NCBI GenBank assembly: GCA_947625155.1
Contig: CANQNG010000010.1
Coordinates: 1 to 57,633 of the forward strand
Length of the DNA stretch: 57,633 nucleotides
Reading direction: 5' to 3'
From: an uncultured Clostridia bacterium
Lineage (GTDB): Bacteria > Bacillota > Clostridia > Oscillospirales > Ruminococcaceae
The notes under the pieces were generated by a model, which was not told where the DNA came from, made no database searches, and saw only the letters and a list, made by a program, of their open reading frames with translations. This document shows, one piece after another, positions 34,096 to 42,543 of this stretch (positions within the stretch are counted from its first letter, which is position 1; every line of letters begins with the position of its first letter). Position numbers and translations under genes: made by a program.

Positions 34096-35445
34096 ATGGA
34101 AAGCATTTCGCTGCGGGAGATCGCGGACTATCTGCATACAGATGCGCCGCTTGAGGCGGAGATCACAGCCGTCAGCACGGACACAAGGGCGCTCCCGGCA
34201 GGCTGCCTGTTTCTGGCGCTGCGGGGGAAGAAATTTGACGGGCATGATTTTGTACAGCAGGCAATTGCCGGCGGTGCGGTCGCCGCAGTGACGGATACGC
34301 CCATTGAGGACTGCCCCTGCCTTGTGGTGGCAGATACCGGGCAGGCACTGCTTGACATTGCATCGCTGTACCGGAGCAAATTTGACATTCCGGTGATCGG
34401 CATTACCGGCAGTGTGGGCAAGACGACTACGAAAGAACTGACCGCCTGTGTGATCGGCAAGCATTGTCCGACGCTCAGGACGGAAGCCAATCTGAACAAT
34501 GAGATCGGCATGCCGAAAACGCTGCTCGGCTTGACGAAAGAGCATGGTGCAGCCGTTCTGGAAATGGGCATGAACCATTTCGGGGAGATCTCCCGCATGA
34601 GCCGGAGCGCAAAGCCGACCATTGCCATTATCACGAATATCGGCTTTTCCCATGTGGAGCATCTCGGCTCGCAGGAAGGCATTTTGCAGGCAAAGCTGGA
34701 GATGCTGGAGGGCATGGCAGCAGATGCGCCGCTGATCACATCGGCAGACGACAGGCTGCTTGCTCCCCTGAAAGAAACGCTTTCTCGCCCGGTCTACACA
34801 TTTTCGGTCGAGGGGAACTCAGCGGACGTGTGGGCTGAGGACATCAAGGAGGAGAATGGTGTCACGACCTTTACGGTATGCACCGGAGAAAAACGGCTGC
34901 TTGCCGTGCTTCCGGCAGTCGGGGCGCATAATGTGAAGAATGCCCTTGCCGCCTACCTTGCCGGGGTGCTGATCGGCATGCCTGATCAGGAGATCCTCTG
35001 CGGACTGGCAGAATACCGCCCGTCCGGCAACCGGCAGAATATTCTGGAAAAAAACGGGCAGACTGTGATCGCAGACTGTTATAATGCAAGCCCGGACTCC
35101 ATGCGTGCTGCGCTGGGCGTTCTGGGGGATCTGCCCTGTGCGGGAAAGCGCATCGCAGTGCTGGGCGATATGCTGGAGCTGGGTGCGATGAGCGAAAAGC
35201 TCCATGCAGAAGTCGGAAAAATGGCAGCCGCCGCTAATATCGACATGCTGTTCTGCTATGGCAAGGAGGCAGAGACCATCGCTGCCCATGCCGGAACAGC
35301 GCATGAAATTTTCACGACATGTGATGCGCAGGCACTGATCACAAAGCTCCGTGAAACTGCCCAAGAGGGCGATGCCGTTCTCTTCAAGGCAAGCCACGGC
35401 ATGCACCTTGAGACTGTCATGGAAGCGGTCTACGGAAAGCTGTAA
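34096..35445 (+). CDS. murF: UDP-MurNAc-tripeptide-D-Ala-D-Ala ligase
   Basis: This 449-residue Mur ligase adds D-Ala-D-Ala to the UDP-MurNAc tripeptide, the last cytoplasmic precursor step. P-loop GITGSVGKTTTKEL is near residue 102. EMGMNHFGEI and a carbamylated-lysine region follow, and YNASPDSM marks the C-terminal domain. The ribosome site AGGAGG lies in the murE stop region. The stop TAA overlaps the ATG of the MraY-like gene (TAATG), so the two are probably translationally coupled. Confidence 0.95.
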   Translation: MESISLREIADYLHTDAPLEAEITAVSTDTRALPAGCLFLALRGKKFDGHDFVQQAIAGGAVAAVTDTPIEDCPCLVVADTGQALLDIASLYRSKFDIPVIGITGSVGKTTTKELTACVIGKHCPTLRTEANLNNEIGMPKTLLGLTKEHGAAVLEMGMNHFGEISRMSRSAKPTIAIITNIGFSHVEHLGSQEGILQAKLEMLEGMAADAPLITSADDRLLAPLKETLSRPVYTFSVEGNSADVWAEDIKEENGVTTFTVCTGEKRLLAVLPAVGAHNVKNALAAYLAGVLIGMPDQEILCGLAEYRPSGNRQNILEKNGQTVIADCYNASPDSMRAALGVLGDLPCAGKRIAVLGDMLELGAMSEKLHAEVGKMAAAANIDMLFCYGKEAETIAAHAGTAHEIFTTCDAQALITKLRETAQEGDAVLFKASHGMHLETVMEAVYGKL

Positions 35446-36374
35446 TGCCCGTCTGGCTGCAATTGACGGCTGCGCTTTCGGCAGCATTGGCAGCGGGCAT
35501 CATGGGGATCGCCTATGTGCCGTTCCTGCAAAAGCTCCGCTTTTGTGAACCGGAGGAGAGCCGGGAACAGAAAGAAGCTGCCGGAGAAAAGCTCCGCCCG
35601 ACCCTCTGCGGGGTGCTGGCGGTGTTCGGCTGTACGTTCGGGCTGGTACTGGGCTATACGCTCTATTTGCAGTTCGGGGAAGCAGACCGGACGGACAGGA
35701 GCTTTCAGGAGGCGCTGTTTCAGCTCCAGTGCTGGTATGCCTATGGGATACTGGCGGCGCTGTTAGGGCTTGCGGTGGATGTCATGGCGGTCCACAGGCG
35801 CATCCGCTATCGGGTGAAGCCGTTCTGGCAGGCTGCTGTGATGTTTGTGGCTGCGTATGTGATGCAATTGGCAGGGATGCAGGTGCTGCAAACGGAGGAG
35901 ACCGGGCTGCGGGCTTTGCTTGCGGCAGGGATGCTGACCTTGAGCTGGGGCGTGATGCAGCCGACCGACAGAGAAGCGGACGGTGCAGGTATTACAGCGT
36001 CCGGCATTCTGATGGCATGTCTGGCTGTGATACATCTTGCGGATGACAGAGTGCTGCCGGCGCTGCTTTCGCTGACGGCAGCGGGGGCTTGCATGGGGTG
36101 CATGGTCTGGGATCTTCCGCCTGCAAAGTGCAGACTTGGCACGGTCGGCAGCAGTTGGCTGGGGGCGCTGCTCCCTGTCCTGTGTCCGGACAGGCGGACG
36201 TTGTGCCTGTGTATGGCGGTGTATCTTGTGAATGTACTGCCGCTTCTGCGGAAAAAGGAGAGAAAGACACTGCTTGCAAGCATGGACGGCAGCAAGCCAT
36301 GGAAACGTCTTGCGGTCTTTGCCGGATATGCGGGCTTTTGTGGGGTACTGGCTGTCTGGCTGGCAGTACAATGA
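35445..36374 (+). CDS. MraY-like membrane protein lacking catalytic motifs
   Basis: This 309-residue polytopic membrane protein stands exactly where mraY belongs, between murF and ftsW. It aligns by eye along MraY: YVPFLQKLRF to the IPFLRRLKF start, RPTLCG to the GTPTMGG motif, and PPAKCRLGTVGSSWLG to the HPAKVFMGDTGSLALG loop. The catalytic residues are changed: the DD of the first Asp motif reads VD (GLAVDVMAV), TDGLDGL reads TDREADGA, GDTGS reads GTVGS and the HHH loop is missing. It therefore looks like a catalytically dead paralogue kept under coupling to murF. An active MraY must be encoded elsewhere. Confidence 0.7.
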   Translation: MPVWLQLTAALSAALAAGIMGIAYVPFLQKLRFCEPEESREQKEAAGEKLRPTLCGVLAVFGCTFGLVLGYTLYLQFGEADRTDRSFQEALFQLQCWYAYGILAALLGLAVDVMAVHRRIRYRVKPFWQAAVMFVAAYVMQLAGMQVLQTEETGLRALLAAGMLTLSWGVMQPTDREADGAGITASGILMACLAVIHLADDRVLPALLSLTAAGACMGCMVWDLPPAKCRLGTVGSSWLGALLPVLCPDRRTLCLCMAVYLVNVLPLLRKKERKTLLASMDGSKPWKRLAVFAGYAGFCGVLAVWLAVQ

Positions 36375-36387
36375 TAGGAGGAAACAC

Positions 36388-37605
36388 ATGGACTCAAACA
36401 CGAACAGACAGGTCACGGAGCGCAGACGGGTAAGGTTCGGCTATCCGGACATCACATTCAGCATCGTCGTCCTGATCTTGCTGGGGCTTGGCATCGTGAT
36501 GATGTTTTCCGCAAGCTATGCCATTGCCATCAATGAAAACAAGCCGGGTTATTTCTATGCGCTCCGGCAGGCGATCTTTGCAGGGATCGGGCTGATCGTT
36601 ATGCTGATCGTCACATTTGTGGACTATCACGTATGGGCAAAAAAGGGCTTTGCTGTGATCATCTATATCGCATCGGTACTGCTGCTGTGGGCGGTGCAGT
36701 TCATCGGCACAGACCTCGATACGGGCAACAAGCGCTGGATCGATCTGGGGATCACGACGTTTCAGCCGTCAGAGCTTGCCAAGTTTGCGATCGTTGTGCT
36801 GTTCGCCTATCTGATCGACAAGAATTATGACAAAATGAAAAAATTTACGACCGGCGCACTTCCGGCATATATCTTGCTGGGCATGGTCGCATTGCCGCTG
36901 GTGTTCCAGCCGCACTACTCCTGTATCATCCTGATCGTGATGATCGGGACGGTCATGATCTTTGTCGGCGGCTCGAAGTGGTGGCATATCGCGATCTTCG
37001 TGCTGCTGGGCGTTGCAGCACTGGCAGCGATCATGATCTACATGGTGCAGAGTGGACGGGTCACGTATATCACGACACGGTTCAACTGCTGGCTGCATCC
37101 GTTTGAGGAGGAATACTTGGGCGATACATGGCAGACCCGGCAGTCCCTCATCGCCATCGGTTCGGGGGGATTGTTCGGTCTGGGACTGGGGGAATCGAGG
37201 CAGAAATACCTCTACCTGCCCGAATCCGAAAATGACTTTGTGTTTGCCATCGTCTGCGAGGAACTGGGGCTGGTCGGTGCGATCATGGTCATCCTGCTGT
37301 TTGTGCTGCTGATCATGCAGGGCTTTCATATTGCGACACACAGCAAGGACAAATTCGGCATGATGCTGTCTGTCGGCTTTACGCTCCAGATCGCTTTGCA
37401 GGCATTCATGAACATTGCCGTAGTCGCCAATCTGATGCCGAATACCGGGATCAGTCTGCCGTTCTTCTCCTACGGCGGTACGGCGCTGATCATGCAGCTT
37501 GTGGAAATGGGCATTGTCCTGAACGTTTCCCGGTCACGGGACACCGTGGTCAAGGTCGCAAAGTCCGTCCCCCCGCCTGAACCGGTCTACCGGCAGGAGG
37601 CATGA
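36388..37605 (+). CDS. ftsW: Peptidoglycan glycosyltransferase FtsW (SEDS family)
   Basis: This 405-residue SEDS polymerase with about ten membrane helices joins lipid II into glycan strands, together with a class B PBP. GNKRWIDLGITTFQPSELAK is near residue 115, and the C-terminal NTGISLPFFSYGGTALI motif near residue 352 is typical for FtsW. The ATG at 36388 has ATAGGAGG; longer in-frame forms extend into the upstream gene. It sits 13 bases after the MraY-like gene. RodA is a possible alternative name, but the dcw location favours FtsW. Confidence 0.92.
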   Translation: MDSNTNRQVTERRRVRFGYPDITFSIVVLILLGLGIVMMFSASYAIAINENKPGYFYALRQAIFAGIGLIVMLIVTFVDYHVWAKKGFAVIIYIASVLLLWAVQFIGTDLDTGNKRWIDLGITTFQPSELAKFAIVVLFAYLIDKNYDKMKKFTTGALPAYILLGMVALPLVFQPHYSCIILIVMIGTVMIFVGGSKWWHIAIFVLLGVAALAAIMIYMVQSGRVTYITTRFNCWLHPFEEEYLGDTWQTRQSLIAIGSGGLFGLGLGESRQKYLYLPESENDFVFAIVCEELGLVGAIMVILLFVLLIMQGFHIATHSKDKFGMMLSVGFTLQIALQAFMNIAVVANLMPNTGISLPFFSYGGTALIMQLVEMGIVLNVSRSRDTVVKVAKSVPPPEPVYRQEA

Positions 37606-37632
37606 TCCGAACAGAAGGAGGAGACTGAACGC

Positions 37633-38757
37633 ATGAAGGTGTTATTGGCTGGCGGCGGCACGGGCGGACACATTAACCCGGCGCTTGCCATCGCAGGTAT
37701 CATTGCAGCGCATATGCCGGACACGGTATTTCTGTTTGCCGGAACGCCCGGTGGTATGGAGGCAAAGCTGATCCCGCAGGCGGGCTACCAGCTTGCCCCG
37801 ATCAAAGTTGCCGGATTTCAGCGGAAACTGTCCGTGAAGAACATCGGCAGGAACATCAAAGCAGCATGGTATCTTGCCGGTTCCGGACCGAGGGCAAAGC
37901 AGATCATCCGGGAATTTCAGCCTGATCTTGCCATTGGCACGGGCGGCTATGTGGCAGGACCTGTCATCCGCATGGCGGCGAAAATGGGGATCCCCACCGC
38001 CATCCACGAACAGAACGCCTACCCCGGTGTCACGAACCGCTTGCTTGCGAAAGAAGTAGACCATGTGATGCTGACCGTGAAAGAGGCACTGGACTACTTT
38101 GAAAAGGACATAAGCTATACCGTGACCGGGCTGCCTGTCCGTGCGGCTTTGCTGAAAAAGACAAAGCAGCAGGCAAGGGCAGAGCTTGGGTTTGACGACA
38201 GCTTTACGATCTTGTCTTTTGGCGGGAGCCTTGGGGCAGGGTGCATCAATGACACCATGGCGGAGGTGCTGAAGTGGCACACCTCGCAGGGGCTGCCCGT
38301 CAACCATATCCACGGCTACGGCGGCATGGGGAAGGAGACCTTTCCCCAGAAAATGGAAAGCTATGGCATCCCCCTGAAAAGCAGCCGCCTGCGCATCACA
38401 GAATACATCAACGATATGGACACCTGCATGGCGGCTGCCGATCTGGTGGTCTGCCGTTCCGGGGCAAATGCACTTGCGGAGCTGGAGGCGCTTGGCAAGC
38501 CGTCCATCCTGATACCGTCCCCCATCGTTGCTGGTGATCACCAGTATCATAATGCTATGGTGCTCGGGAAAGCCGGCGCAGCACAGGTCATCGTGCAAAA
38601 AAATGTCACCAACGAGGACATGATACACCGCATCGACACGCTGCTGCATGACCGTCCGCTGCTGCAAAGCATGGCACAGAATGCGGCTGCCCTTGCTGTG
38701 CGGGACACGGACGAACGCATCTGGGGCGTGATCGAGGGGCTTCTGCAAAGGAAATAG
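37633..38757 (+). CDS. murG: Lipid II synthase MurG
   Basis: This 374-residue GT28 glycosyltransferase adds GlcNAc to lipid I on the cytoplasmic face. The N-terminal GGGTGGHINPALAIA loop, TGGYVAGP near residue 103 and HEQNAYPG are MurG signatures. The C-terminal donor-site region reads CRSGANALAELEALGKPSILIP. AAGGAGGAG lies 10 bases before the ATG. It requires the product of an active MraY, which is not seen in this window. Confidence 0.95.
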   Translation: MKVLLAGGGTGGHINPALAIAGIIAAHMPDTVFLFAGTPGGMEAKLIPQAGYQLAPIKVAGFQRKLSVKNIGRNIKAAWYLAGSGPRAKQIIREFQPDLAIGTGGYVAGPVIRMAAKMGIPTAIHEQNAYPGVTNRLLAKEVDHVMLTVKEALDYFEKDISYTVTGLPVRAALLKKTKQQARAELGFDDSFTILSFGGSLGAGCINDTMAEVLKWHTSQGLPVNHIHGYGGMGKETFPQKMESYGIPLKSSRLRITEYINDMDTCMAAADLVVCRSGANALAELEALGKPSILIPSPIVAGDHQYHNAMVLGKAGAAQVIVQKNVTNEDMIHRIDTLLHDRPLLQSMAQNAAALAVRDTDERIWGVIEGLLQRK

Positions 38758-38771
38758 CCTCTGCACCAAAT

Positions 38772-38808
38772 CCCTCTCCTTTTCATACTATGCAGGGAAA
38801 GGAGTGGG
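38772..38808 (+). promoter_or_regulatory. Hairpin that hides the murA ribosome site
   Basis: CCCTCTCCTTT (38772-38782) pairs with AAAGGAGTGGG (38798-38808) with one T-T mismatch and a 15-base loop. The right arm contains the AAAGGAG Shine-Dalgarno of murA (ATG at 38813), so folding would block initiation. Confidence 0.5.
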
Positions 38809-38812
38809 GGAA

Positions 38813-40063
38813 ATGCAAAAATTCGTCATACAGGGCGGCAGAAGGCTGGAGGGAGATATTGCCGTACAAGGGGCAAAAAACAGCGCTCTACCCATTCTGG
38901 CAGCAGCCCTGCTGTGTGAGGGCGAGAGCATTCTCGAAAACTGTCCGAAACTTTCGGATGTTTATGCCGCATGCCGGATCCTTGGCAGTGTCGGCTGCCG
39001 GTGCAAAATGGAAGGGCATACCGTTGTGATCGGCGGCTGTCCTGTTTACCCGCAGATACCGGAGACACTGATGCAGGAAATGCGGTCGTCCATCATTTTC
39101 CTTGGTGCGATGCTCGGCAGGCTGGGAAGCTGCACTTTGGGCTTTCCGGGCGGGTGTGAGCTGGGACCAAGACCGATCGACCTGCACCTGTCGGCGCTCC
39201 GGCGCATGGGGGTGCGCATCCGGGAAGAAAACGGCATTCTGTTCTGCGACACGCCGCACGGGCTTCACGGGGCAAGGATCCATCTGCAATTTCCGTCCGT
39301 GGGAGCGACCGAAAATATTCTCCTTGCCGCTGTGCTGGCAAAGGGGGAAACGATCCTTACCAATGCGGCTAGAGAGCCGGAGATCCTCGACCTTGCCGGC
39401 TACCTGTTGAAATGCGGTGCGAACATCGAGGGGGCAGGCAGCAGCACGATCCGGGTGCAGGGCGTGAAACAGCTTGACGGCTGTACATACCGTATCATGC
39501 CGGACAGGATCGTCACGGCGACATGGCTCGCAGCGGCAGCCATTACCGGCGGAGAACTGCGGCTGCTGCAAACGGATGCGGCAAGTCTGGTGGGCATTCT
39601 GGATGTGCTGGAGGAAATGAACGGCAAGTGCAGCCATACGCCTGACAGTATCTGCTTTTCAGCCGTCAGACCGCTGAGAGCCGTCCGCTATCTGAAAACC
39701 ATGCCCTATCCGGGTTTCCCGACGGATGCACAGGCGATCGTCATGGCTGTCCTGTGTCAGGCAAGCGGGACTTCCGTGATAGAGGAGACGATCTTTGAAA
39801 ACCGCTTTCGGCATGTGGATGCGCTCTGCCGGATGGGGGCAGATATCCAAGTCGCCGGGCGTGTTGCTGTGGTACACGGTGTCCGGCGGTTACAGGGGGC
39901 ACAGGTGAGTGCGACTGACCTGCGGGGCGGAGCTGCGCTGCTGGTCGCCGGACTTGGGGCAGAGGGAGAGACTGCCATCACGGAAATTTCCCATATAGAC
40001 AGGGGCTATGACAGCCCGGAGCAGGTGCTGCGCTCGGTCGGTGCAGCCATTGAGAGAATCTGA
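38813..40063 (+). CDS. murA: UDP-N-acetylglucosamine 1-carboxyvinyltransferase
   Basis: This 416-residue MurA transfers enolpyruvate to UDP-GlcNAc, the first committed peptidoglycan step and the target of fosfomycin. The N-terminal GAKNSALPILAAALL holds the substrate Lys/Asn. The catalytic loop FPGGCELGPRPIDLH keeps the Cys that is alkylated by fosfomycin. The ATG at 38813 is favoured over a GTG at 38804 because the latter lies inside the Shine-Dalgarno. The ribosome site lies in a hairpin. It is 55 bases after murG and 18 bases before ftsQ. Confidence 0.94.
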   Translation: MQKFVIQGGRRLEGDIAVQGAKNSALPILAAALLCEGESILENCPKLSDVYAACRILGSVGCRCKMEGHTVVIGGCPVYPQIPETLMQEMRSSIIFLGAMLGRLGSCTLGFPGGCELGPRPIDLHLSALRRMGVRIREENGILFCDTPHGLHGARIHLQFPSVGATENILLAAVLAKGETILTNAAREPEILDLAGYLLKCGANIEGAGSSTIRVQGVKQLDGCTYRIMPDRIVTATWLAAAAITGGELRLLQTDAASLVGILDVLEEMNGKCSHTPDSICFSAVRPLRAVRYLKTMPYPGFPTDAQAIVMAVLCQASGTSVIEETIFENRFRHVDALCRMGADIQVAGRVAVVHGVRRLQGAQVSATDLRGGAALLVAGLGAEGETAITEISHIDRGYDSPEQVLRSVGAAIERI

Positions 40064-40081
40064 AAAGGATGGTCGATACGT

Positions 40082-41014
40082 GTGAGAGATGTAGAAAAGA
40101 CGAGTATGGAACATGAAACGAATACCCGCCGTACCCGCCGCCGCAAGCGCGGTCGTCCTCTGTATGCCTTTCTGGTGGTGGTACTGGCAGGAACGGTGAT
40201 CGTCACGCTGTCGATGACGGTATTTTTCAACATAAAGACCATCCGTGTGACTGGGAATGCGGACAGCTACACGGCGGAGGATATCGTGCGTGCGACCGGC
40301 ATCCAGATCGGGGACAATATGATGCGCCTGAATACCCGGGAAGCCGAGCAGAAAGCGATCGATTCTCTGATCTATGTGGAAAGTCTGGTCATTGACCGGC
40401 AGTTCCCGAATACGCTGGAGATCCAAGTACAGAAGTGTACCCCGGCTTATAATGTCGTGTATGAGTACGGAACGCTGATCGTGAGCGAACACGGGCGCAT
40501 TTTAGAGGATACCATGGACCCGATGAGCGGGCTTGTGACGATCCGGGGCTATGACCCGGAGGAAACAACGCCCGGCAAGACCATTGCAGCCAAAACAGAA
40601 CGGAGCGACAAGATCTTTTCCGAGCTGCGTGATCTGATCTATCAGGGGGAGCTTGGTGTGCCGATCGTGGATATCGATATGACGGATCAGAACGATATTA
40701 TGGTGAATTTTGATGACCGTATCTACTTCGACATGGGCAACTGGAGCGAGATCCCCTATAAGATCAGCTTTGCGGAGCAGGTCATTGCCGAGCAGCCGGC
40801 GGATAAGGAAGGCTATCTGGTCATGATCGGTACCAACCAGTGTTCGTTCCGCAACAAGGAGGACTACGAGGCTTCTCGGGATGCCGTGAACGATCCCGAT
40901 ATTTTGGACGGTCTGCTCTCCGGGGAGACGTCTGAGCCGGCAGGAGAGGGGGAAACTCTGCCGGGCGGGGACGAAAATGCTGCTGATGAGCCGGAGGAAG
41001 ATGCGGCAGAATAA
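40082..41014 (+). CDS. ftsQ: Cell division protein FtsQ/DivIB
   Basis: This 310-residue bitopic septum protein has an Arg/Lys-rich cytoplasmic tail (residues 1-34) and one membrane helix (about 35-53). The POTRA domain opens with FNIKTIRVTGNADSYT and is followed by the beta domain. The last 30 or so residues are strongly acidic (Glu/Asp/Gly-rich). It scaffolds FtsL and FtsB/DivIC. GTG at 40082 is the start; the upstream AAGG is at a long distance, so initiation may be weak, or the ATG at 40106 may be used. Confidence 0.88.
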   Translation: MRDVEKTSMEHETNTRRTRRRKRGRPLYAFLVVVLAGTVIVTLSMTVFFNIKTIRVTGNADSYTAEDIVRATGIQIGDNMMRLNTREAEQKAIDSLIYVESLVIDRQFPNTLEIQVQKCTPAYNVVYEYGTLIVSEHGRILEDTMDPMSGLVTIRGYDPEETTPGKTIAAKTERSDKIFSELRDLIYQGELGVPIVDIDMTDQNDIMVNFDDRIYFDMGNWSEIPYKISFAEQVIAEQPADKEGYLVMIGTNQCSFRNKEDYEASRDAVNDPDILDGLLSGETSEPAGEGETLPGGDENAADEPEEDAAE

Positions 41015-41105
41015 ATGTTTCGTGTGCATTTTTGTTAAGATCACGCAAAAAAAAGGGGCATAACTTGTCGGTAATAGGAAAAAATTAGATTTTAGCAAAA
41101 AACTA

Positions 41106-41134
41106 TTGCAAAATCCGGCGGGATGTGTTACAAT
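41106..41134 (+). promoter_or_regulatory. Promoter of ftsZ
   Basis: TTGCAA (41106-41111) and TACAAT (41129-41134) are 17 bases apart. It gives a leader of about 65 bases with no clear hairpin and lets ftsZ be expressed separately from the wall genes. Confidence 0.75.
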
Positions 41135-41206
41135 AATACTGTATCAAATTGTGTATAGGTATATTTGCACAAATATTGGAAATACATTTTGGTAGGAGGA
41201 AAAATA

Positions 41207-42340
41207 ATGACGGATTTCATCTATGAAGATGCGTTTGAGCCGGATGTAAACATTAAGGTGATCGGTGTCGGCGGCGGCGGCGGCAATGCCCTGAACTGCA
41301 TGGTAGATTCCGGCGTGAGCGACATCGAATATGTGACGATCAATACGGATGCCAAGGCACTCAAGAATTCCAAAGCACCTACCCGCATCCAGATCGGTGC
41401 GAAGCTGACAAAGGGCAGAGGTGCAGGCAATAAGCCGGAGATCGGTCAGCACAGCGCCGAGGAGAATATCGAGGAGATCGAGGCAGCGCTCCGGGGGGCG
41501 GACATGGTGTTCATCACTGCCGGTATGGGCGGCGGCACGGGTACGGGCGCAGCTCCGATCGTTGCCAAGGCTGCACAGCAGATGGGCATTCTGACCGTGG
41601 CTGTCGTGACCAAGCCCTTTGCCTTTGAACGTGAGCAGAAGATGGCACAGGCAGAAGCCGGCATCAATGAGCTGAAGAAATATGTGGATTCCCTGATCGT
41701 GATCCCGAATGAGAGACTGCTGGTCGGTCTGGAGAAACCCCTCACCATGAAGGAGTCCTTTGCACTTTCCGATGACATCCTCAAGACCGGTGTCAAGAGC
41801 ATTGCTGACCTCATTGTGGAGGAAGGCTACATCAACCTTGATTTTGCCGATGTGTCCACGACCATGAAGGGCGCAGGCTATGCACATATGGCGATCGGTC
41901 ACGGGCAGGGCAAGGACAAGGCTTCTGAGGCTGCTAAGGCTGTTATCTCCAGCCCGCTGCTGGAAACTTCTATTGCCGGTGCGAAGCGCCTGCTGATCAA
42001 TATTGCGATGTCCGAGGATACACTGGCTTCCGATGTGGATACCGCTTCTAAGATGATCACCGAGGCTGCTGCGCCGGATGTTCAGTTTATCTTTGGCGCC
42101 GCTTTCAAGAGCGATATGCAGGATGAAATGTCCATTACGGTCATTGCTGCGGATTTTTCGGACTCCTCCGAGATCAGGGAGGAAACTGCCCCTGCTGCGG
42201 AAGGACCAGAAGAAGAACAGCCGATCCCGATCGATAATCCACTGCTGGAGGATGCCAAAATGGACTTCGGTGCCACTGCCAAGTCCGGCACAAGCGATTT
42301 CGATATGAGCGAGATCTTTGATATTCTGGGCGGAAAGTAA
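41207..42340 (+). CDS. ftsZ: Cell division protein FtsZ
   Basis: This 377-residue tubulin-like GTPase forms the division ring. The G-box GGGTGTGAAP is near residue 108, the N-terminal GVGGGGGNALNCM loop is near residue 18, and the T7 loop reads NLDFADVSTTM. The acidic linker (about residues 315-365) ends in SDFDMSEIFDILGGK. The usual C-terminal DIPxFLR peptide that binds FtsA, SepF and ZapD is not seen. The ATG at 41207 has GGAGG; an upstream ATG at 41165 lacks one. No ftsA is adjacent. Confidence 0.96.
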   Translation: MTDFIYEDAFEPDVNIKVIGVGGGGGNALNCMVDSGVSDIEYVTINTDAKALKNSKAPTRIQIGAKLTKGRGAGNKPEIGQHSAEENIEEIEAALRGADMVFITAGMGGGTGTGAAPIVAKAAQQMGILTVAVVTKPFAFEREQKMAQAEAGINELKKYVDSLIVIPNERLLVGLEKPLTMKESFALSDDILKTGVKSIADLIVEEGYINLDFADVSTTMKGAGYAHMAIGHGQGKDKASEAAKAVISSPLLETSIAGAKRLLINIAMSEDTLASDVDTASKMITEAAAPDVQFIFGAAFKSDMQDEMSITVIAADFSDSSEIREETAPAAEGPEEEQPIPIDNPLLEDAKMDFGATAKSGTSDFDMSEIFDILGGK

Positions 42341-42360
42341 TGGCTGCATCGCAGTATCTA

Positions 42361-42390
42361 CCGGCTGATCGTGGATCAGCCGGTTTTTCT
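42361..42390 (+). terminator. Terminator of ftsZ
   Basis: CCGGCTGATC (42361-42370) pairs perfectly with GATCAGCCGG (42374-42383) over a GTG loop and is followed by TTTTTCTTT. Confidence 0.9.
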
Positions 42391-42438
42391 TTGTAAAAAA
42401 TGCACAAATTTCAGAGGTGGATTTTTACGAAAATTCCC

Positions 42439-42467
42439 TTGAAACATTGAAAAAAATATGGTATAAT
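42439..42467 (+). promoter_or_regulatory. Promoter of the DivIVA-like gene
   Basis: TTGAAA (42439-42444) and TATAAT (42462-42467), with TGG before the -10, are separated by 17 bases. Confidence 0.8.
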
Positions 42468-42543
42468 AACTATAATAATGAATACAGAACGGGTATACTA
42501 ATTAGGGAGGTAGCTCGTTTTCTGTGAAAAGGAGAGGTTCATC

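Noticed and set aside
36232-36387. Longer N-terminus of FtsW
   Set aside because: The stretch overlaps the upstream membrane protein in another frame, and the ATG at 36388 has a strong AGGAGG.
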